From an uncultured Prevotella sp. (lineage in GTDB: Bacteria > Bacteroidota > Bacteroidia > Bacteroidales > Bacteroidaceae): a DNA stretch of 39,637 nt. This document shows, piece after piece, positions 23,372 through 32,043 of the stretch. The DNA is taken from the NCBI GenBank assembly GCA_937916405.1, contig CALFUF010000064.1, positions 1-39,637 of the forward strand, given 5' to 3'. The notes under the pieces were generated by a model that saw nothing but the letters and a program-made list of their open reading frames with translations, had not been told where the DNA came from and searched no databases. The stretch's first letter is position 1; each line of letters starts with the position of its first letter. The translations under genes and the position numbers were made by a program.

Positions 23372-24490
23372 TTATTTGTCAACTTCCCTTCTGCCACGAG
23401 TATAGTTACCCGTAGCGATTACATTGCCATTGGCATCTTTCTCAACGAAACGACCATCACGACGGTCATCCACATAAGAACCCTCAAAACGCTTACCGTC
23501 TTTGTCTTGTTCTATAGCTGGTCCATTGCGACGTCCTTCTTTAAAAACACCCTTGAACTTGGAACCATCAGCATAACGGGCAATACCTTCACCATGAATA
23601 GTACCATCCTTGAATTGTCCTTCGAAGACATCGCCATTCTTCATAGTCAACTTACCCCTTCCGTTTGGTTTATCTTTATACCATTGTCCTTGGTACACAT
23701 TACCATTATTCCAAATCAGCATGCCTTCTCCTTGCTTGTCACCATTGAAAAAGCCACCTGTATATTTATCTCCATTTGCATAACGGAAAACACCCTGCCC
23801 CGTTCGCTCACCTTGTGCATAATCACCCTCATAGACATCACCACTCTGGAATTTGTAAATACCCTTTCCGTGGGCAGAATCTTCTTTCCATTGACCTACA
23901 TAAAGGTCACCGTTTGAGTATTGAAAAACGCCCTTACCTTGACGGAGATTATTGACATATTGCCCTTCATATGAAGAACCGTCAGGCCATGTGAACTTTC
24001 CTTTTCCATTCTTCATATCATCCTTCCATTGTCCTTCATAGGCAGCACCTCCTTGATAGGTGTATTTACCCTGACCATTCCGCTTGTCTGATTTCCATTG
24101 ACCATCGTAAATATCACCATTGAAATAATACATAATACCATGACCCTGTTGCTCATCGGCAAACCAAAGTCCTACATATTTATTATTATTCTGGAAATAA
24201 AAAGTTCCCATACCATGCTGGTGATCTTGGAACCATTCGCCTTCATATTTCTCACCATCAGAAAAAGTATAGGTTCCTTGTCCTTGGCGCTTTCCTTTTA
24301 CATATTCTCCATCATACCAGTCTCCATTTTTATAGACAGCACGTCCTTTTCCTTGTGGTTTTCCACCGGACATCTCACCTTGGTAAGTCGCCCCATCAGC
24401 GGTAGTACATGAGCCCAAAGTGATTTTCTGAGCATAAAGAGAGTAAGTAGAAGAGAGCAAAAAAATTGCCAGTATATTGCGTATTTTCAT
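23372..24490 (-). CDS. Secreted protein of 14 MORN repeats
   Basis: After a signal peptide (MKIRNILAIFLLSSTYSLYAQ) the 372-aa protein is almost wholly MORN repeats: fourteen units of exactly 23 residues with pattern Y-x-G-x-W/Y-x(5)-xGxGxxxxxxGxx. The final units are degenerate. MORN repeats fold as an elongated beta-sheet and in other systems bind lipids or proteins; the ligand here is unknown. Export suggests a periplasmic or surface place. It begins the transcript that continues with yhcH and glgB, and has its own -33/-7 promoter. A second MORN-containing protein, a GH25 muramidase, is encoded about 2 kb away. Confidence 0.9.
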   Translation of the reverse strand: MKIRNILAIFLLSSTYSLYAQKITLGSCTTADGATYQGEMSGGKPQGKGRAVYKNGDWYDGEYVKGKRQGQGTYTFSDGEKYEGEWFQDHQHGMGTFYFQNNNKYVGLWFADEQQGHGIMYYFNGDIYDGQWKSDKRNGQGKYTYQGGAAYEGQWKDDMKNGKGKFTWPDGSSYEGQYVNNLRQGKGVFQYSNGDLYVGQWKEDSAHGKGIYKFQSGDVYEGDYAQGERTGQGVFRYANGDKYTGGFFNGDKQGEGMLIWNNGNVYQGQWYKDKPNGRGKLTMKNGDVFEGQFKDGTIHGEGIARYADGSKFKGVFKEGRRNGPAIEQDKDGKRFEGSYVDDRRDGRFVEKDANGNVIATGNYTRGRREVDK

Positions 24491-24513
24491 CTTTGATTCA
24501 AATTTAAACTTTA

Positions 24514-24544
24514 CAAAAGTAGGAAAAAAAGTGCGACCCTCAAA
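24514..24544 (-). promoter_or_regulatory. Promoter of the MORN-yhcH-glgB operon
   Basis: TACTTTTG (24514-24521) and TTTG (24541-24544) are separated by 19 nt on the minus strand, with the MORN start 23 bp downstream. Confidence 0.7.
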
Positions 24545-24584
24545 ATTAATTAGGGTATATTAACGCAAGATTCAGATATTTTTG

Positions 24585-24592
24585 TACCTTTG
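24585..24592 (+). promoter_or_regulatory. Upstream -7 box before kdsB
   Basis: TACCTTTG lies 10 bp before a 20-codon reading frame and 76 bp before a second, better promoter for kdsB. No clear -33 is seen. It may add a second, longer transcript. Confidence 0.4.
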
Positions 24593-24601
24593 CAGTGTAA
24601 A

Positions 24602-24664
24602 ATGGCGAAAGTACTTATGCTCGACAAAAAAAGAAACCATTTCTTTTGTTTTGTTCTCGCTTAA
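24602..24664 (+). CDS. Candidate 20-codon leader reading frame
   Basis: ATG at 24602 opens a frame of 20 codons (MAKVLMLDKKRNHFFCFVLA) ending TAA at 24662-24664, between the two promoter boxes upstream of kdsB. It begins about 10 bp after the first -7 box. It has no ribosome binding site I can recognise and may be chance; it is listed because its position would suit a translated leader on the longer transcript. Confidence 0.2.
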   Translation: MAKVLMLDKKRNHFFCFVLA

Positions 24665-24675
24665 TCGTACCTTTG
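24645..24675 (+). promoter_or_regulatory. Promoter of kdsB
   Basis: TTTG (24645-24648) and TACCTTTG (24668-24675) are separated by 19 nt. The expected transcript start is only about 8-14 nt before the kdsB start, giving an almost leaderless message. Confidence 0.7.
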
Positions 24676-24695
24676 CACAAAAATCTACGATGATT

Positions 24696-25439
24696 ATGAA
24701 GTTTATTGCTATCATTCCTGCCCGCTATGCATCAACACGTTTTCCTGGCAAGCCTTTGGCGTTATTAGGAGGTCGCCCAGTAATACAACATGTTTATGAA
24801 AAAGCCTTCTCCGCATTAGGAGAAGCGTATGTCGCCACTGATGACCAGCGTATCTTTGACACTGTCATTGGATTTGGAGGCAAAGCTGTGATGACACGTA
24901 ATGACCACAAGAGCGGAACGGATCGTATTGAGGAAGCATGTCAGAAGATTGGGACTGATGCCGATGTGATTATTAACATCCAAGGTGACGAGCCTTTCGT
25001 CCATGCCACTCAATTAGACACACTATGTCATCTATTTGACCATCCTCAGACTCAGATAGGGACACTGGGTAAGCCCTTCGAGTCCATGGAGGCTGTTATG
25101 AATCCAAACTCGCCCAAAATAGTAACTGACAAAAATGGCTTTGCCCTTTATTTCAGTCGGTCTGTTATCCCCTACATACGTGGCAAAGAACAAGGTGAAT
25201 GGTTGTCGCATTTCCCTTATTTGAAACATCTGGGAATTTATGCTTATCGACGTGATATCCTTCATGAAGTGACACAACTTCCTCAGTCTGCATTAGAATT
25301 AGCCGAAAGCCTTGAACAGTTACGTTGGATAGAAAATGGCTACCATATCCGTGTTGGACTTACTGAAGTAGAAACCGTCGGTATTGACACGCCAGAAGAT
25401 CTACAACGAGCAGAGGCTTTTTTTAATAACATGAAATGA
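24696..25439 (+). CDS. kdsB: 3-deoxy-manno-octulosonate cytidylyltransferase (CMP-Kdo synthetase)
   Basis: KdsB activates Kdo with CTP for the inner core of lipopolysaccharide. The 247-aa protein begins MKFIAIIPARYASTRFPGKPLA, the nucleotidyltransferase signature. It continues with YVATDDQRI, VMTRNDHKSGTDRIEEA, the metal-binding IQGDEPF, and the C-terminal VETVGIDTPEDLQRAE. The start at 24696 is preferred, 24690 (two residues longer) is also possible; an ORF extending to 24582 would cross two promoter boxes. nudC follows 33 bp downstream on the same strand. Confidence 0.95.
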   Translation: MKFIAIIPARYASTRFPGKPLALLGGRPVIQHVYEKAFSALGEAYVATDDQRIFDTVIGFGGKAVMTRNDHKSGTDRIEEACQKIGTDADVIINIQGDEPFVHATQLDTLCHLFDHPQTQIGTLGKPFESMEAVMNPNSPKIVTDKNGFALYFSRSVIPYIRGKEQGEWLSHFPYLKHLGIYAYRRDILHEVTQLPQSALELAESLEQLRWIENGYHIRVGLTEVETVGIDTPEDLQRAEAFFNNMK

Positions 25440-25472
25440 CATCGGTTATAATCGGTTAATATTTATTTAAGA

Positions 25473-26219
25473 ATGGTACAGTATTTTGTATTCTGTCAGT
25501 CTGACCTTGTTTTGGAAAAGACTTCCAATGGTTACCGTATTCCCACAGAGTCACCAACAGAATTAAAGCCTTGGACTACTGTCTTGAATGTTGATGGAGC
25601 AAAAGCTTTTCGAATAGACCAACCGTTAATAGGAACAGACCGCTATGAGATGTGTGGGTTACGGCAAAGTTACTATCATCTCTCACAAGAGGATTATTTA
25701 AAGGCGGGGAAATGCCACGAGCTGCTCTATTGGGACCAGAATACTAAGTTTTGTGGGGTTTGCGGGGGGCTTATGAAATTCCATACTGACATTTCTAAGC
25801 GCTGTGAGCATTGTGGCAAAGAAGTTTGGCCTCAGCTAGCTACAGCTGTCATTGTATTAGTTCGTAAAGAACAAGAGATTTTGCTGGTACATGCCAACAA
25901 TTTCCGTACAGATTTTTACGGATTAGTAGCAGGTTTCGTTGAGACTGGAGAAACCTTGGAAGAAGCTGTTCACAGGGAAGTCATGGAAGAGACAGGACTG
26001 CATATTAAAAACCTTCAGTATTTTGCCTCACAGCCATGGCCTTATCCCTGCGGATTAATGGTTGGATTTACTGCGGACTATGATGGTGGAAGCATACATT
26101 TACAAAAATCTGAATTATCGAAGGGTGCCTGGTTTGACAAAGACCATTTGCCCCAGATTCCTGAAAAGCTATCCATTGCCCGTCAATTAATAGATTACTG
26201 GTTAACGGAAAATAAATAA
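25473..26219 (+). CDS. nudC: NADH pyrophosphatase / mRNA decapping hydrolase NudC
   Basis: NudC splits NADH, and NAD-capped RNA, into mononucleotides. The 248-aa protein has a zinc-ribbon with four cysteines (CGVCGG and CEHCGK), a Nudix box (GFVETGETLEEAVHREVMEETGL) and the NudC-specific SQPWPYPCGLM motif that follows it. It has normal length. The gene follows kdsB closely and its stop is 7 bp before the start of the GH25 gene, so the three may be transcribed together. Confidence 0.93.
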   Translation: MVQYFVFCQSDLVLEKTSNGYRIPTESPTELKPWTTVLNVDGAKAFRIDQPLIGTDRYEMCGLRQSYYHLSQEDYLKAGKCHELLYWDQNTKFCGVCGGLMKFHTDISKRCEHCGKEVWPQLATAVIVLVRKEQEILLVHANNFRTDFYGLVAGFVETGETLEEAVHREVMEETGLHIKNLQYFASQPWPYPCGLMVGFTADYDGGSIHLQKSELSKGAWFDKDHLPQIPEKLSIARQLIDYWLTENK

Positions 26220-26226
26220 TTAAGCC

Positions 26227-27630
26227 TTGAAATATCAAACAACCATAGCCGACATCTGCTTGATAGTCTTTTTAGGAGCTATCTTGCCTTTCTCACCGTT
26301 AATCCACCAACGAGCACCAATGAGGATGAACGACAAGGTAATGATACAAATCCACCAACGCCCTTCTAATGATTCTATCCGTCACCTTATATTTTTGACA
26401 GAATATGAGATGGAGGAGATGAATTACTATTTCCGTGTTCATCATGTAGCAGATGAGGGATATAATCAGATTGCAGCCCATCATACAAAACTCCAGCAAC
26501 AACAAGACTACCTGAAAGCTTTAATGAAAACACCCGACAGTTTGTTTATCACTTATGATACGATAGCCGCAAAAGACCGCCCTCTTATAGCTGTCAAGAC
26601 AAAAGGAGGCTTTTGGAAAGCTGGACGATACCATATAAAACAACTATTAAATGGTAAAGGAATTGCTATTGACGCTGATGGACAAGTCGTCAGAGGATTA
26701 TGGGATCATGATACCATAATAGTAGCCCGACGTACAGACTCTCTGGGGGTATACTATGGACAAATGGATTGCAACCTGATGGCTTCCGGACAGGGAATCT
26801 ATCAAGCAAATGACTTGAACTATTATGACGGACATTGGCAAGAAGACCGTCGGCAAGGGTTTGGCTTCGAGTCCTCACCCCATCATCAATTGCGTGTCGG
26901 AGAATGGAAGAATGGACGTTTCCTTGGCGAACGACTAAAATACACAACTGAACGTATTTATGGTATTGACATCTCCCGTCATCAACATGAAAAGGGACGC
27001 AAACGATTTGCTATCGCATGGAACAAACTACGTATCCTTTCTTTAGGTAAGAAACACCCTACCAACGGACAGACTTTTCCAATCTCGTTTATGTATATTA
27101 AGGCTACTGAGGGGACGACTATAAAAAATCGCTATTTCCATCAAGATTACAGACAGGCGAAAAAACAAAAAATCCACGTCGGTGCATATCACTTCTTCTC
27201 TATGTCAACAACACCACAAGCACAAGCTACCCATTTCTTGAAATATGCCAGTATCGGCAAAAACGATTTCCCACCAGTTCTTGATGTGGAGCCTTCTGAA
27301 ACACAGATAAAAAATATGGGAGAAGAGGAATTGATGCGTCGCATCCGTGTATGGATGGAGATAGTAGAACGTCATACAGGGAAACTTCCTATTCTTTATG
27401 TTAACCAAATGTTTATCCTCAACCACATGAAGAATGCCTCAGATATTAAAAAGAAATATAATGTATGGATTGCCCGCTATGGTGAATATAAACCTGATGT
27501 AAAACTTGTCTATTGGCAATTGTCACCTACAGGAAAAGTACAAGGTATTACAGGAGATGTGGATATTAACGTTTTCAATGGATATCAAGGTCAATTCGAT
27601 GAGTTTGTGCGTACTGGTTTTCACAAATAA
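26227..27630 (+). CDS. MORN-repeat GH25 muramidase (lysozyme family)
   Basis: The 467-aa product begins with a hydrophobic segment (ADICLIVFLGAILPFSPLI, residues 8-26) suggesting export or membrane anchoring. Residues about 176-237 contain MORN-like units (YYGQMDCNLMASGQGIYQAND, YYDGHWQEDRRQGFGFES). Residues about 245-460 are a GH25 domain with D248 (YGIDISRHQ), E295 (KATEG), D353 and E355 (LDVEP) and DINVFNG near the end. GH25 enzymes cut peptidoglycan at MurNAc-GlcNAc bonds. The start is TTG at 26227, as an in-frame stop lies 6 bp upstream; starting at the first ATG would lose the hydrophobic segment. It overlaps trmN6 tail-to-tail by 10 bp. Confidence 0.85.
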   Translation: MKYQTTIADICLIVFLGAILPFSPLIHQRAPMRMNDKVMIQIHQRPSNDSIRHLIFLTEYEMEEMNYYFRVHHVADEGYNQIAAHHTKLQQQQDYLKALMKTPDSLFITYDTIAAKDRPLIAVKTKGGFWKAGRYHIKQLLNGKGIAIDADGQVVRGLWDHDTIIVARRTDSLGVYYGQMDCNLMASGQGIYQANDLNYYDGHWQEDRRQGFGFESSPHHQLRVGEWKNGRFLGERLKYTTERIYGIDISRHQHEKGRKRFAIAWNKLRILSLGKKHPTNGQTFPISFMYIKATEGTTIKNRYFHQDYRQAKKQKIHVGAYHFFSMSTTPQAQATHFLKYASIGKNDFPPVLDVEPSETQIKNMGEEELMRRIRVWMEIVERHTGKLPILYVNQMFILNHMKNASDIKKKYNVWIARYGEYKPDVKLVYWQLSPTGKVQGITGDVDINVFNGYQGQFDEFVRTGFHK

Positions 27631-28280
27631 AAATCTTCAGTCAAAGAATTATACTCTTCATCACCCAGTGTTATAATCTTGTTATCGCTCTCTATCGGAT
27701 GCTTCACAAAAGATAGCAAATACCGCTTTAATGGTTTACTTTCAATAGTACGGATTCCCAGCATATGGTGAGGGAAAAAACCCACAAAAATAGCCTCATC
27801 TTCCATCCGCTTCCTATAGTCAAAAGGTACAATAACAGAGAACTCACCATCATCAGACAATAAGCGATAAGCTGAATGCATCAATTCTGCATAAGTTAAA
27901 GCATCTGTGTGTCTTGCTATATTACGCTGTTGATCAGGAGCACTTAAAGAGTTTATAAAATACGGTGGATTACAAACTATCGAGTCATACAAGCCTTGAT
28001 GTTCCTGAACGGATTCACACTTGACTGTAATCTGGTTCTTAAAAATGGAATTCTGTACATTCTTCGTCGCTTGTGCGATTGCTCCTTCATCAATATCGAT
28101 AGCGGTAACCATGGAGGTTATGTTACGTTGTGCCATCATCAAGGCAATCAACCCCGTACCCGTACCAATATCTAATATATGATTGCCACCATTTGCCCAC
28201 GCACCTAAGAGTACGCCATCCATTCCCACTTTCATGGCACACAGGTCTTGTTCTATGACAAATCGTTTGAATCGAAACAT
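27621..28280 (-). CDS. trmN6: tRNA1(Val) A37 N6-methyltransferase (TrmN6/YfiC)
   Basis: The 219-aa protein is a SAM-dependent methyltransferase: LDIGTGTGLIALMMAQR (motif I) and IVCNPPYF (the NPPY-type motif of N6-adenine methylation). The N-terminus FRFKRFVIEQDLCAMKVGMDGVLLGAW matches the YfiC/TrmN6 family, which methylates A37 of tRNA-Val(1). The start at 28280 has an AAGGA ribosome site; a -7 box at 28303-28310 lies within longer frames (28298, 28325), so those are rejected. It converges with the GH25 gene and overlaps it by 10 bp. Confidence 0.88.
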   Translation of the reverse strand: MFRFKRFVIEQDLCAMKVGMDGVLLGAWANGGNHILDIGTGTGLIALMMAQRNITSMVTAIDIDEGAIAQATKNVQNSIFKNQITVKCESVQEHQGLYDSIVCNPPYFINSLSAPDQQRNIARHTDALTYAELMHSAYRLLSDDGEFSVIVPFDYRKRMEDEAIFVGFFPHHMLGIRTIESKPLKRYLLSFVKHPIESDNKIITLGDEEYNSLTEDFYL

Positions 28281-28302
28281 CTGTTTTCCTTTTAACATGA
28301 TG

Positions 28303-28310
28303 CAAAGATA
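28303..28310 (-). promoter_or_regulatory. -7 box of trmN6
   Basis: TATCTTTG on the minus strand, 22 bp before the chosen trmN6 start, fits TAnnTTTG. It makes the start at 28280 the best choice. Confidence 0.5.
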
Positions 28311-28333
28311 ACAATAAATTATCAATCACAGAC

Positions 28334-28364
28334 TTGGTTGATTCAAAAAAATGTATTACCTTCG
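28334..28364 (+). promoter_or_regulatory. Promoter of the HD-domain gene
   Basis: TTG (28334-28336) and TACCTTCG (28357-28364) are separated by 20 nt, with the start codon 17 bp downstream. The -7 box has one mismatch from TAnnTTTG. Confidence 0.55.
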
Positions 28365-28381
28365 CACAAAAATAGTAAAAG

Positions 28382-29602
28382 ATGAATAGTTATAAAATCA
28401 TCAATGACCCGGTTTTTGGGTTTATTAAAATCAGAAAAGGACTACTATACGACATCGTTCAGCATCCTTTATTTCAACGCCTAAATCGTATTAACCAACT
28501 CGGATTAGCCTCTGTAGTATATCCAGGGGCAAGACATACAAGATTTCAGCACTCATTAGGAGCTCTTTACTTGATGACTGAAGCTGTGAAATCTTTGATA
28601 GAAAAAGGAGTCTACATTTTCGATTCAGAGGCTGAAGCTGTGAAAGCTGCCATCTTATTACATGACATCGGGCATGGCCCTTTCTCACATGTTCTTGAGA
28701 ACACCCTCATTCACGGCATTTCCCATGAGGATATCTCTTTGATGATGATGGAGAATATTAACAAAGACATGCACGGAGAACTGAATCTTGCCATTTCTAT
28801 TTTTAAAGATGAATACCCAAACAAGATTTTCCACCAATTGATTTCAAGTCAGCTTGATATGGACCGCCTAGATTATATTCGACGTGATTCTTTTTTTACA
28901 GGTGTGACTGAGGGAAATATAGGCTCTGCACGTATCATAAAGATGTTGAACGTAAAAGATGACCGCCTTGTCGTGGATGCAAAAGGCATCTATTCTATTG
29001 AAAATTTCCTTACTACAAGAAGACTCATGTATTGGCAGGTATATCTACACAAAACAGCTGTAGGATACGAAAAGATATTAATAAATACCCTGTTGAGAGC
29101 TAAATATTTAGCAAAATCTGGTAAAGAGATTTTTGCAGCACCTGCTCTTGCATACTTTTTAACTAACGATGTAGATTCAGATTGGTTTATAACACACGAA
29201 GAGACCTTGCAGAGGTATGCTGACTTGGATGACTCGGACATATGGAGCGCTATGAAGGTTTGGAAAAATTCTGACGACAAGATCTTATCTACTTTAGCAA
29301 GAGACATGCTTGACCGTCACCTCTTCAAAGTGGAGGTCAGTGAAGAACCACCAACATCGGAACATCTAGCCTATTTACGTTCTAACATTGCAAAAGCAAT
29401 GGGAATTTCCGAGGACGAGACGTCCTTCTTGATGTCACTTACAGAAATTGGCAAAGATATGTATAATCCAGAGGATGATAGTATCGGGATTCTTTACAAA
29501 GACGGCACTGTAAAAGACATAGCAGAAGCTTCTGAAATATTAAATGTGCAGCTTCTTTCCAAAAAAATACGTAAATATTATCTCTGTTATCAAAGAATTT
29601 AA
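28382..29602 (+). CDS. HD-domain phosphohydrolase
   Basis: The 406-aa protein has the HD superfamily metal-binding residues: histidines in ARHTRFQHSLGALYL, the HD pair in LLHDIGHGPFSH, and the distal aspartate in SSQLDMDRLDYIRRD. Residues about 1-200 resemble the dGTPase/SAMHD1-like catalytic core. The substrate is unknown; dNTP or other nucleotide phosphohydrolysis is the family's usual activity. It lies immediately before lpxD, an arrangement I associate with Bacteroidetes housekeeping chromosomes rather than with defence islands. Confidence 0.88.
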   Translation: MNSYKIINDPVFGFIKIRKGLLYDIVQHPLFQRLNRINQLGLASVVYPGARHTRFQHSLGALYLMTEAVKSLIEKGVYIFDSEAEAVKAAILLHDIGHGPFSHVLENTLIHGISHEDISLMMMENINKDMHGELNLAISIFKDEYPNKIFHQLISSQLDMDRLDYIRRDSFFTGVTEGNIGSARIIKMLNVKDDRLVVDAKGIYSIENFLTTRRLMYWQVYLHKTAVGYEKILINTLLRAKYLAKSGKEIFAAPALAYFLTNDVDSDWFITHEETLQRYADLDDSDIWSAMKVWKNSDDKILSTLARDMLDRHLFKVEVSEEPPTSEHLAYLRSNIAKAMGISEDETSFLMSLTEIGKDMYNPEDDSIGILYKDGTVKDIAEASEILNVQLLSKKIRKYYLCYQRI

Positions 29603-29613
29603 GAAAAAAATAG

Positions 29614-29621
29614 TAACTTTG
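29614..29621 (+). promoter_or_regulatory. -7 box of the lpx operon
   Basis: TAACTTTG lies 30 bp before the lpxD start and matches TAnnTTTG. A -33 element is not clear. Confidence 0.5.
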
Positions 29622-29651
29622 CAAAGTTAATTTAATACTTAAAAGGAAAAA

Positions 29652-30647
29652 ATGGAGTTTACAGCCAAACAAATTGCCGAATTCATAGGCGGTCGTGTGG
29701 AAGGTAATGAACAAGCTAAAGTTCATACCTTTGCTAAAATCGAAGAAGGAAAAGAGGGAGCTATTACATTCCTGTCAAACCCTAAATATACTCATTTCAT
29801 TTATGAAACCAAAGCCAGCATTGTATTGGTAAATGATGATTTAGAGTTGGAGAAGTCAGTCAACACGACCTTGATACGTGTACCCAACGCCTATGAGTGT
29901 GTTGCAAAACTCATGCAGATGTATGCAGCCTCACTGCCTAAGAAAACTGGTATTGATCCTCTGGCTTTCATTTCAAAAACGGCAGAGATTGGTAAAGACG
30001 TTTATATTGGTCCTTTCTCTTATGTAGGTGATGGTGTGAAAATCGGTGACGGCTCCTTGATTTATCCACATGTGACTATCTATGATGGTTGTCAAATTGG
30101 CAAGAACGTGACGATTCACGCAGGCTCTGTGATTGGAGCTGATGGTTTTGGGTTTGCACCCAACCAAGATGGTTATGATAAGATTCCACAATTAGGTATT
30201 GTTATTATTGAGGATAACGTGGAGATTGGTGCAAACACCTGTGTTGATCGCTCTACGATGGGACAGACCATCATTCATAAAGGCGTGAAACTTGACAACC
30301 TGATTCAAGTCGCTCATAATTGTGAGATTGGCGAAAATACAGTCATGTCTGCACAAGTAGGTATGGCAGGAAGCACAAAGATCGGTGCTTGGTGTATGGT
30401 TGGCGGACAGGCTGGTTTCTCCGGACATATCACTATTGCTGATAAAACAAATGTTGGCGCACAAAGTGGTGTTATTAGTAACACAAAAGGAAATGGAGAA
30501 CAACTAATCGGTGCACCAGCTATCAATCCCAAAGTATTCTTCAAGGCAAGGGCATTAGATGCCAAACTTCCTGAGATGTACCGCCAGATTGCACAGTTAC
30601 AACGTGAAATTGACGAGTTAAAAAAGATCGTTGAAGTTGAAAGATAA
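29652..30647 (+). CDS. lpxD: UDP-3-O-(3-hydroxyacyl)glucosamine N-acyltransferase
   Basis: LpxD adds the second acyl chain (N-linked) in lipid A synthesis, using 3-hydroxyacyl-ACP. The 331-aa protein has the uridine-binding N-terminal domain (about 1-95, ITFLSNPKY) and then a left-handed beta-helix of hexapeptide repeats (from about residue 110, for example IGPFSYVGDGVKIGDGSLIYPHV) with VGADGFGFAP-like and VAHNCEIGENT motifs containing the catalytic histidine. It opens the lpxD, lpxC-fabZ, lpxA string with short gaps. Confidence 0.95.
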   Translation: MEFTAKQIAEFIGGRVEGNEQAKVHTFAKIEEGKEGAITFLSNPKYTHFIYETKASIVLVNDDLELEKSVNTTLIRVPNAYECVAKLMQMYAASLPKKTGIDPLAFISKTAEIGKDVYIGPFSYVGDGVKIGDGSLIYPHVTIYDGCQIGKNVTIHAGSVIGADGFGFAPNQDGYDKIPQLGIVIIEDNVEIGANTCVDRSTMGQTIIHKGVKLDNLIQVAHNCEIGENTVMSAQVGMAGSTKIGAWCMVGGQAGFSGHITIADKTNVGAQSGVISNTKGNGEQLIGAPAINPKVFFKARALDAKLPEMYRQIAQLQREIDELKKIVEVER

Positions 30648-30657
30648 TTAAAGATAT

Positions 30658-32040
30658 ATGAAACAGAAAACACTCAAAGGCAGTTTCTCTCTCTTTGGAA
30701 AAGGACTGCATACAGGATTGAACCTTACTGTTACCTTTAATCCTGCTCCTGAGAATACTGGCTATAAAATTAAACGCATCGATCTTGAGGGCGAACCCAT
30801 TATTGACGCCATCGCTGAAAATGTAATAGACACTCAACGCGGCACAGTACTGGGTAAAGGGGATGCTCGGGTATCAACAGTAGAACATGGATTAGCTGCT
30901 TTATACGCATTAGGGATAGATAACTGTCTAATCCAAGTCAACGGACCAGAGTTTCCTATTCTTGATGGTAGTGCTATACAATATGTAGAAAAAATTAGAG
31001 AAGTTGGCGTTGAAGAACAAAATGCCCCTAAAGATTGGTATATCATCCGCAAGAAAATAGAGGTGAAAGACGAGAATACGGGTTCTTGTATTACCATCTT
31101 GCCTGATGAAGCTTTCTCCCTAACTGCTATGTGCTCATTTGAGTCAAAGTTTATCAACAGCCAGTTTGCTACTCTTGAGAAAGCAGAAGATTTCTCAACT
31201 GAGATTGCTGCTGCACGAACTTTTGTTTTTGTACGTGATATAGAGCCACTGTTACAAGCAAATCTCATAAAAGGTGGTGATATGGATAACGCGATTGTCA
31301 TCTATGAGCGGCAGACAACACAAGAGCGTCTCGATCAACTCGCAGACATGCTACATGTAGAACATCGTGACGCTAATGAATTAGGTTACATTCAACATAA
31401 ACCTTTGGTATGGGAAAATGAGTGTACTCGCCATAAGCTTTTAGACATTATCGGTGACATGGCACTCATTGGCAAGCCCATTAAAGGACGTATCATCGCC
31501 ACACGCCCCGGACATACCATCAACAATAAATTTGCTCGCCAGATGCGTAAGGAAATACGCAAACATGAGATTCAGGCCCCCATCTACGATCCTAATGAGG
31601 AGCCGGTAATGGATATCAAGAAAATTCGCGAGTTACTACCCCACCGCTACCCCATGCAGTTAGTTGACAAGGTAATCTCTCTAGGAGCAACAAGTATTGT
31701 TGGCATTAAGAATGTGACGGGCAACGAGCCTTTCTTCCAAGGTCATTTTCCAGAAGAGCCCGTAATGCCTGGAGTGTTACAGATTGAAGCAATGGCACAA
31801 TGTGGTGGTCTGTTGGTACTGAACACATTGGAAGAGCCTGAGCGCTGGTCTACTTATTTCATGAAAATTGATGATGTAAAGTTCCGCCAAAAGGTGGTTC
31901 CTGGTGACACTTTGATTTTCAAAGTTGATCTCCTTGCTCCTGTTCGTCATGGTATCTCTTCTATGAAGGGTTATATATTCGTTGGTGATCATGTAGTTGC
32001 TGAGGCTACCTTCACTGCACAAATAGTAAAGAACAAGTAA
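30658..32040 (+). CDS. lpxC-fabZ: Bifunctional LpxC-FabZ: UDP-3-O-acyl-GlcNAc deacetylase and 3-hydroxyacyl-ACP dehydratase
   Basis: The 460-aa protein joins two enzymes. Residues about 1-310 are LpxC, the committed zinc deacetylase of lipid A synthesis, with STVEHGLAALYALGIDN, the GPEFPILDGSA segment and the zinc ligands in ECTRHKLLDIIGD. Residues about 318-460 are FabZ, a fatty-acid dehydratase, with ELLPHRYPMQLVDKV and the active-site FFQGHFPEEPVMPGVLQIEAMAQ. The fusion is well known in Bacteroidetes; it couples lipid A and fatty-acid precursor flow. It lies 10 bp after lpxD and 3 bp before lpxA. Confidence 0.96.
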   Translation: MKQKTLKGSFSLFGKGLHTGLNLTVTFNPAPENTGYKIKRIDLEGEPIIDAIAENVIDTQRGTVLGKGDARVSTVEHGLAALYALGIDNCLIQVNGPEFPILDGSAIQYVEKIREVGVEEQNAPKDWYIIRKKIEVKDENTGSCITILPDEAFSLTAMCSFESKFINSQFATLEKAEDFSTEIAAARTFVFVRDIEPLLQANLIKGGDMDNAIVIYERQTTQERLDQLADMLHVEHRDANELGYIQHKPLVWENECTRHKLLDIIGDMALIGKPIKGRIIATRPGHTINNKFARQMRKEIRKHEIQAPIYDPNEEPVMDIKKIRELLPHRYPMQLVDKVISLGATSIVGIKNVTGNEPFFQGHFPEEPVMPGVLQIEAMAQCGGLLVLNTLEEPERWSTYFMKIDDVKFRQKVVPGDTLIFKVDLLAPVRHGISSMKGYIFVGDHVVAEATFTAQIVKNK

Positions 32041-32043
32041 AGT

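Noticed and set aside
23372..24490. Regular repeats that might suggest a CRISPR array
   Set aside because: The units are 69 bp, contiguous without spacers, and encode 23-residue MORN repeats.
28382..29602. HD protein as a phage-defence dNTPase
   Set aside because: It sits directly before lpxD in an envelope gene string and has no defence neighbours, so a housekeeping role is more likely.
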